Shown piece after piece: positions 5,869 through 10,340 of a stretch of DNA of 10,340 bases; positions within the stretch are counted from its first letter, which is position 1, and each line of letters starts with the position of its first letter. The translations under genes were made by a program, and so were the position numbers. The notes beneath the pieces were generated by a model. That model searched no databases and was not told the origin of the DNA. It saw nothing but the letters and a program-made list of their open reading frames with translations. This stretch comes from Gammaproteobacteria bacterium RBG_16_37_9 (GTDB lineage Bacteria > Pseudomonadota > Gammaproteobacteria > UBA9339): the NCBI GenBank assembly GCA_001801345.1, contig MGXJ01000029.1, forward strand, positions 1-10,340. The letters are read 5' to 3'.

Positions 5869-7362
5869 ATGAATTATTACAATCACACACACCGAACAAA
5901 AAAAATAACGATTTTCGCTGCAGCCGTATGTGTTTTATTAACAGGCACCACCGTTGTCGCAATGGGGCCTGATGAGTATAAAGAAAAAGTTCCAAATCCC
6001 ACCTCAGAAATTCATTCTAAAAAAGAAGCAATTATAAAATATATTTGTGAAAACTTACCAGATGTTAGTGTGGAGATGTCGGGTATAGAACTCATAGCGA
6101 TAAAAGCAGAAACACTTACAACAGAAGAACTCGAAGCCAGAATTGAAGCCATTAAAAAACATGCTTCGACGCTTATACTAGGTGGTGTAACAGGATATAG
6201 TGAACCACCAATAGAGATAAAAGTAAGTTTTGACGATGCAATTGTCCTCACGACTGCTCTTTCACTGAATCCAGGAGAAATTGAAAATAGGGCTGCAGCC
6301 ATTGCAGAACATATCCATCCTTTGTTTTCAAATGCAGCAAAGATGTGTCAATCTAAAATAATTAATATGGCTCTTTTACTAGATTCAGAAGAAATTAAAA
6401 ACCGCGCTAAAGTCCTTACAGACGAAATCTTCCCGCTCATATCAGATAACACACGAGAAGCTGGCACCCATTTTGCCCAGTATCTTGCCATGCATGGCTC
6501 AAGTATAATTTTATCGAATTTTTCCAACACACAAAAAATTAAAGAAATGTCACAAATTATCAAAGAAAATGCTCCGAAGTTTTTTCTAGATGGCTTTACA
6601 GCAGAGGACAAAGCAATCATTATCATGAGTGGTGTTTTCGCGCATTGTCGCATGCATACAGAAAACCTCCGCACTCTTATTCAATGCATTCAAGAAAATG
6701 TCTATCCTCTCTTTCCGTATGATATAGGGACATATGATGCTATAAAAAGCAGTATAATTACAGATTTTTTTTACCGGTATTCCCAGAATCCAGAAGAAAT
6801 CAGAAGAAGAGCAAGCGCAATTGGGAACAATCTTAGCACTATTTTACCAAAAGACCTTAACCAAAAGTCGTTTGAATCCCAGAGAACTCGATGCATTATG
6901 AAGGCTTTTGAATTTAGCGCCGAAGAAATCGAACACGGACTTGCTAATTATCCTACTGAAGCCAATCAGGGACATAGCACATCCTCTTCCACCAGCAAGG
7001 CGTCATCTGTTCGGTTAACACCCACCAAATCGGTTACACCGCAGCCTCATCTACCAGATTTGGATTGGGATACACCCATACCTTACAGCAAGGCGTCATC
7101 TGTTCGGTCAACACCCACCAAATCGGTTACACCGCAGCCTCATCTACCAGATTTGGATTGGGATAGACCACCCATACCTTCCAGCAAGACGTCATCTGTT
7201 CAGTCAACACCCACCAAATCGGTTATACCGCAGCCTTATCTACCAGATTTGGATTGGGATAGACCACCCATACCTTCCAGCAAGACGTCATCTGTTCAGT
7301 CAACACCCACCAAATCGCTTGCACCGCCGCCTTATCCTCCAAAGTTGGATTGGCTAGAGTGA
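5869..7362 (+). CDS. Exported repeat protein: helical repeats plus Pro-rich C-terminal tandem repeats
   Basis: A 497-residue protein of no family I recognise. ATG 5869 is chosen over the upstream TTG 5839 because AGGAG (5856-5860) lies eight bases before it and a signal peptide starts there (basic HRTKK, hydrophobic 13-30, likely cleavage after A31). Residues about 82-361 are helical, with a degenerate motif (L-x-x-x-EEI-x-x-RA-x-AI) recurring seven times at 38-48-residue spacing, for example NPGEIENRAAAIAEHI (134-149) and NPEEIRRRASAIGNNL (307-322). A Ser/Thr-rich linker leads to four tandem copies of a 27-32-residue Pro-rich unit (376-497) with the core TPTKSVTPQP and LPDLDWD. The fold suggests a surface or host-interacting scaffold, by inference only. 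It lies between two paralogous genes and has its own PmrA-like promoter. Confidence 0.85.
   Translation: MNYYNHTHRTKKITIFAAAVCVLLTGTTVVAMGPDEYKEKVPNPTSEIHSKKEAIIKYICENLPDVSVEMSGIELIAIKAETLTTEELEARIEAIKKHASTLILGGVTGYSEPPIEIKVSFDDAIVLTTALSLNPGEIENRAAAIAEHIHPLFSNAAKMCQSKIINMALLLDSEEIKNRAKVLTDEIFPLISDNTREAGTHFAQYLAMHGSSIILSNFSNTQKIKEMSQIIKENAPKFFLDGFTAEDKAIIIMSGVFAHCRMHTENLRTLIQCIQENVYPLFPYDIGTYDAIKSSIITDFFYRYSQNPEEIRRRASAIGNNLSTILPKDLNQKSFESQRTRCIMKAFEFSAEEIEHGLANYPTEANQGHSTSSSTSKASSVRLTPTKSVTPQPHLPDLDWDTPIPYSKASSVRSTPTKSVTPQPHLPDLDWDRPPIPSSKTSSVQSTPTKSVIPQPYLPDLDWDRPPIPSSKTSSVQSTPTKSLAPPPYPPKLDWLE
6994..7359 (+). repeat. Four in-frame tandem repeats of 93-96 bases (last copy shortened)
   Basis: Units start at 6994, 7087, 7183 and 7279, with lengths of 93, 96, 96 and 81 bases. 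Copies 1 and 2 share Ala/Arg variants and copies 3 and 4 share Thr/Gln variants, suggesting stepwise duplication. Lengths are multiples of three, so copy-number changes would keep the frame. Confidence 0.93.
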
Positions 7363-7376
7363 CCTCCGTCGTCTAG

Positions 7377-7559
7377 ACAGCTAGAGGCACTTTATTGACT
7401 GAACCAACTTCAGATCATGGTGCAGCCAGCTTTTATATCGATAATATTTTAGGTATAGGGTCTTCGTCTATTGTCAGCCATGATAAAATTATCAGAGCGC
7501 AGTTTGAAGCTTTTAAGGAGCATTATAAACTTAATATCAAAAACACTAATATATTTTAA
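7377..7559 (+). pseudogene. Possible 3' remnant of an unidentified gene
   Basis: A frame open for 60 codons, bounded by TAG at 7374 and TAA at 7557, encodes a protein-like sequence including LTEPTSDHGAASFYID and IVSHDKIIRAQFEAFKEHY. It has no ribosome site, and its only start candidate is TTG 7395. It ends exactly where the block shared with the paralogue 1 promoter begins, which fits a gene tail left at a duplication breakpoint. A chance open frame of this length in AT-rich DNA is also possible. Confidence 0.35.
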
Positions 7560-7571
7560 AAATGAGCCTGC

Positions 7572-7577
7572 TATATT
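7572..7577 (+). promoter_or_regulatory. -10 box (TATATT) of paralogue 2
   Basis: Aligned with TATACT at 4423 in a conserved upstream block. The PmrA-like half-sites seen before paralogue 1 are not intact here: CTTAAT has become ACTAAT and the first half-site is replaced. Confidence 0.35.
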
Positions 7578-7615
7578 TTGAATAAGGTCTAAGGGATCAT
7601 ATACTTAAATAAACA

Positions 7616-8899
7616 ATGAGAACAAAAATGAAAAAAATACTATGTTATTTGCTCGCTATAGCAGTCTTTATAACATCAAATTCCATTTTCGCTGGGCGTG
7701 ATGAATTTATTAGCAACATACAAAAATTTTAGAAAGATCATAACATTACATTGAGCGAGCTATTTAATTATGATGATTCAAGCAGTTCGTCAGCTATTAG
7801 TAAGAACGAATTACGAGGAAAGTTTTTTTCTACTCCAGAGATACGTGATTATCTTGCAAGAGATAGCAAAACTTTAACTTTTAAAGATGATCATCCCGAT
7901 TTAGTGTCAGATGACAAAAATAAGGAAAAAAGCGATTATTATGAATTAGAGATTTATAGACTATTGAAAGATCGCCTTCCATACCGTGGCTATGTTGAAA
8001 CTAGTAGTTTTTATTTTGAAGGAACTCATAATGATATAGTTAGTGATCTGCCACGGTACAAAAGCACGCAACACAGCAATAATAATATATATGTCGATAG
8101 TCTCTCTGATATTTATAGTATTCTGGCGTTGGCAAACCACATCTCATATCCATTATGCTTCGAGCTGCCCAAAGATTTTTCTCAAAAACATCAATTTTTA
8201 TTATTTCCCATGATCAAAGATGAGCATGCATCCACAATGATTATTATCTTTGATAACGAGAGAAATCATGTTTTAGCTGGAATTTTTATTAACTCAAGAA
8301 ATTCTTTTTACTACAATGATATGGTGAAGCCATACTGGGATATTTCTTCACAAGAAATGCCGGAATTTGTTGCTGTTGGCACCGAAAATAAATATAACCT
8401 TCCAGGGCTTCCAAAAGAAGCATTTGAAATTTTATCTAAACAAGCGATCGATGCTGATACTAAACCACCAATTGATCAAGATTATATCCAAAAAAGCTGG
8501 TTTATTTCTAATGCACTTAACATCCGATTTGGCCGTAAAATACCACTTGTGAATGCATCACATAATCTTCAAATCGGCCTTGGTGATAAGAACTGTAGCT
8601 TATATTCTATTAATTTTTTAGAGGGCATTCAAAAACTTTTATTGTCAGAAGGACCAGGGGTGTATAAGCTTGCAAAGCAATTAGATGAAGGGAATTCTTC
8701 TGAAAAACAACAAGCTACTCAAAAATTAGAAGAAATATTTCAAAATAAGTTAAAAAAATATTTACCATGCTACTATGATACAAATCTTGAGAGAAAAACT
8801 TCAGAGCAAATAAAAGAGTTTCATATTCACCAACGCTGGGATATTGGTAGTGATTTTATAAAGTCGCTAGACCTCTTAAAAAAGGCCAGAATTTTATAA
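7616..8899 (+). pseudogene. Paralogue 2 full locus, interrupted by an in-frame TAG
   Basis: ATG 7616 begins a signal peptide nearly identical to that of paralogue 1 (MRTKMKKILCYLLAIAVFIT). After 38 codons it meets TAG at 7730-7732. The same frame then stays open to TAA 8899, so a single base substitution could explain the break. The undisrupted protein would be about 427 residues, roughly 79 longer than paralogue 1, because of an extra Ser-rich segment between the signal peptide and SDYYELEIY. The gene is probably inactivated for export; a sequencing error, amber suppression or restart at 7751 are alternatives. Confidence 0.7.
7751..8899 (+). CDS. Paralogue 2, open part downstream of the TAG
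   Basis: If translation restarts at TTG 7751, the product is 382 residues without a signal peptide and would stay in the cytoplasm; no Shine-Dalgarno sequence supports this start. Residues 1-60 are a Ser/Asp/Lys-rich segment missing from paralogue 1. From 61 (SDYYELEIYR) the sequence aligns with it throughout, keeping SYPLCF, H159 with STMIIIFDNE, NASHNLQIGLGDKNCSLYS (C282) and LPCYYDTN. The N-terminal half has diverged clearly, while the C-terminal half is nearly the same. The preserved frame and conserved candidate residues suggest the stop is recent. Confidence 0.55.
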   Translation: MSELFNYDDSSSSSAISKNELRGKFFSTPEIRDYLARDSKTLTFKDDHPDLVSDDKNKEKSDYYELEIYRLLKDRLPYRGYVETSSFYFEGTHNDIVSDLPRYKSTQHSNNNIYVDSLSDIYSILALANHISYPLCFELPKDFSQKHQFLLFPMIKDEHASTMIIIFDNERNHVLAGIFINSRNSFYYNDMVKPYWDISSQEMPEFVAVGTENKYNLPGLPKEAFEILSKQAIDADTKPPIDQDYIQKSWFISNALNIRFGRKIPLVNASHNLQIGLGDKNCSLYSINFLEGIQKLLLSEGPGVYKLAKQLDEGNSSEKQQATQKLEEIFQNKLKKYLPCYYDTNLERKTSEQIKEFHIHQRWDIGSDFIKSLDLLKKARIL

Positions 8900-8916
8900 G
8901 GTGATCTTTTCTTGCT

Positions 8917-8943
8917 TTGCAAATCTAGTATTTATTATATAAT
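8917..8943 (+). promoter_or_regulatory. Possible sigma-70 promoter before the HAD gene
   Basis: TTGCAA (8917-8922) and a perfect TATAAT (8938-8943) are separated by 15 bases, slightly short. The -10 lies 45 bases before GTG 8989. No terminator is visible after paralogue 2. Confidence 0.35.
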
Positions 8944-8988
8944 CACATCATATTTCTGATAACCCAATAAATACTTGGAGAATAGATC

Positions 8989-9567
8989 GTGAAAAATATT
9001 ATTTTTGATCTCGGCAATGTTTTAATTCTTTGGGACCCAGATGTTGTTTATAAAAAGTTTTTCTCAGGCGATTTAACTAAAATACAACGTTTTTATGAAG
9101 AAACTGGTATCCAGAAAGCAAATGCAGAAATGGACCGTGGTCGGCCATTTCAAGAAGCATTATCAGAATTATCAGGCAAATTCCCTCACTACCATGAACC
9201 CATTCAATTTTGGAAAACCAAGTGGCTAGAAATGATTGGCGGCCCAATTGAAGATAGTGTCAAAGTATTAGAATCATTACACGCTCAAGGCTATCCGCTT
9301 TATGCACTAACTAACTTTGCAGCAGAAACTTTTTTTCCACATATACGTCATGATCATAAATATAAATTTCTCAATTATTTTAAAGATATTGTTGTTTCAG
9401 GAGTAGAACAAGTAATCAAACCAGATCCTAAAATATATGAAATACTTTTACGAAGAAATAATTTAAAACCAGAAAACTGTATATTCATCGATGATTCGTC
9501 AGATAATATTAATGCAGCACAGAATTTGGGTATAGCAACAATAAAATTTACTAATGTCACAACTTGA
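8989..9567 (+). CDS. HAD-family hydrolase, YihX-like subfamily IA phosphatase
   Basis: A 192-residue cytoplasmic haloacid dehalogenase-like hydrolase, typical length for YihX/epoxide-hydrolase-N-terminal-type members. Motif I is FDLGNVL (6-12) with nucleophile D7; N10 stands where many HAD phosphatases have other residues, as in YihX. The helical cap spans about 18-85. Motif II is LTN (107-109), motif III K144 in IKPDP, and motif IV IDDSSDN (167-173) with D168/D169. The likely reaction is dephosphorylation of a sugar or other small phosphate; the substrate cannot be read from sequence. The start is GTG 8989 with TGGAG at 8976-8980, eight bases away. Its 3' end overlaps the ankyrin gene by 14 bases, suggesting translational coupling. 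Confidence 0.88.
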   Translation: MKNIIFDLGNVLILWDPDVVYKKFFSGDLTKIQRFYEETGIQKANAEMDRGRPFQEALSELSGKFPHYHEPIQFWKTKWLEMIGGPIEDSVKVLESLHAQGYPLYALTNFAAETFFPHIRHDHKYKFLNYFKDIVVSGVEQVIKPDPKIYEILLRRNNLKPENCIFIDDSSDNINAAQNLGIATIKFTNVTT

Positions 9568-10340
9568 TGTTAATTCCGATATATTCTTGAATAAGTTAGA
9601 GATAAAAAAAGATTCCATGATAAAAAAATTCACAATTGTATCAAGACTTCCTTCAAATAATCTTACTACTACATTAGAACAGATTATTCAGGATGATGAT
9701 TGGGTATATATATGCACCGACACACATGTTACTGGATTGTTTAAACATGAAAAATATTATTATTACTATGATTCAGATTACTATAATGGCGAATTAAAAA
9801 GCGCTTCCATCAAAGATATCGTAGACTTTATTATGATTGGTTTTAGGGACTCTTCCCATAAACATAAATTTATAGGGATATATATTTTTGGTCCAAAAAG
9901 AGATTTAAATAAGTATCCAGAAAAAAAAGAGCTTCTAGAAAACATCTTCTCCGACTGCCATGATCCAAAACTTTACATGGAGACATTAACGGATATTTTT
10001 AATAGATCCATTATCATAGGCTGTTTAGAAACTTTGCAATTCCTAATAGATAAATGCAGCACTTTGAGTCTACTAACACTAGCGAAGAATGAATTAAATA
10101 AAACAGGAATCATTACGACTGTCATATGTATGTCACCTAGCGATATGCGTCTTGATATTATAAAAGCACTATTACTTATAGGGGTTGATCCAAATATACC
10201 TCTCAAAGCAGATATAGTAACAATGCCGCCCCTCCTCTTGAATTATGGTGGCAAAACCGCTCTCCATCTAGCATCTCAAAAAGGAATTATTGATGTAATA
10301 CAAGAACTTCTTAAACATGAAAATATAAAAATTGATCAAC
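9554..10340 (+). CDS. Ankyrin-repeat protein (partial, runs off the window)
   Basis: An uninterrupted frame from ATG 9554 to the window end gives 262 residues with no stop. At least one canonical ankyrin repeat is visible: GGKTALHLASQKGIIDVIQE (232-251), preceded by a repeat end, DIIKALLLIGVDPNIP (201-216), and a looser helical pair at about 155-180. The N-terminal 115 residues form a separate domain: WVYICTDTHVTGLFKHEKYY, then a Tyr/Asp-rich YYYYDSDYYNGE, then SIKDIVDFI and IGIYIFG. That layout recalls the His-Asp part of papain-like host-directed domains, but I do not name a family. Ankyrin proteins in intracellular bacteria are often translocated effectors; no signal peptide is seen. The ribosome site is poor at both 9554 and ATG 9617. 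Confidence 0.8.
   Translation, partial: MSQLDVNSDIFLNKLEIKKDSMIKKFTIVSRLPSNNLTTTLEQIIQDDDWVYICTDTHVTGLFKHEKYYYYYDSDYYNGELKSASIKDIVDFIMIGFRDSSHKHKFIGIYIFGPKRDLNKYPEKKELLENIFSDCHDPKLYMETLTDIFNRSIIIGCLETLQFLIDKCSTLSLLTLAKNELNKTGIITTVICMSPSDMRLDIIKALLLIGVDPNIPLKADIVTMPPLLLNYGGKTALHLASQKGIIDVIQELLKHENIKIDQ

Noticed and set aside
6012..6674. Antisense frames within the repeat-protein gene
   Set aside because: Low-complexity reverse-frame readings of a strong coding region; no start signals.
6994..7359. Regular repeats that could be taken for a CRISPR array
   Set aside because: Units are adjacent, 93-96 bases long, without unique spacers, and lie in frame inside an open gene.
7730..7732. TAG reassigned to an amino acid in this organism
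   Set aside because: No complete gene here ends in TAG, but only one in-frame TAG is seen and the sample is small; a nonsense mutation in a decaying duplicate is simpler.
9973..10206. Antisense open frame near the window end
   Set aside because: It lies opposite the continuous ankyrin-protein frame that starts at 9554.

Overview
The window reads as an AT-rich gammaproteobacterial chromosome segment. It joins a lipid A-modification (arn, aminoarabinose) gene cluster to an accessory region of exported or effector-like proteins. The genes have clear Shine-Dalgarno-type starts. Ankyrin and tandem-repeat proteins, a degraded duplicate gene and several palindromic intergenic elements suggest a host-associated or intracellular lineage, perhaps Legionellales/Coxiella-like. 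That placement is inference, not a species call.

Left part (1-4330): the 3' end of an ArnT-like glycosyltransferase, a small four-helix ArnE/ArnF-like transporter, ArnC, a stand-alone ArnA C-terminal (UDP-glucuronate decarboxylase) domain and ArnD, all on the + strand. Together they would make UDP-Ara4N precursors, move the formylated sugar to undecaprenyl phosphate, deformylate it, flip it and add it to lipid A, giving resistance to polymyxin and host cationic peptides. ArnB and the ArnA formyltransferase domain are not in the window. Gene order differs from the enterobacterial arnBCADTEF operon. Two of the gaps hold long imperfect palindromes (907-1078 and 3091-3337).

Middle part (4380-8899): two paralogous genes of an unrecognised family (4467-5513 and 7616-8899) flank a gene for an exported protein with degenerate helical repeats and a Pro-rich C-terminal tandem repeat (5869-7362). 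Copy 1 and the repeat-protein gene each have a PmrA-box-like direct repeat (TTAAG/CTTAAT at 11-base spacing) about 20 bases upstream of a -10 box. The second paralogue has lost that box, carries an in-frame TAG just after its signal peptide, and lies next to a possible gene remnant (7377-7559). It is probably decaying, although its downstream frame is open. A compact inverted-repeat element (5522-5616) follows copy 1.

Right part (8989-10340): a HAD-family phosphatase, then an overlapping, previously unlisted partial gene (9554 to the window end) for an ankyrin-repeat protein with a His/Asp-rich N-terminal domain. A shared PmrA-type control of envelope modification and effector-like genes is the most attractive system-level idea, but it rests on motif matching by eye.
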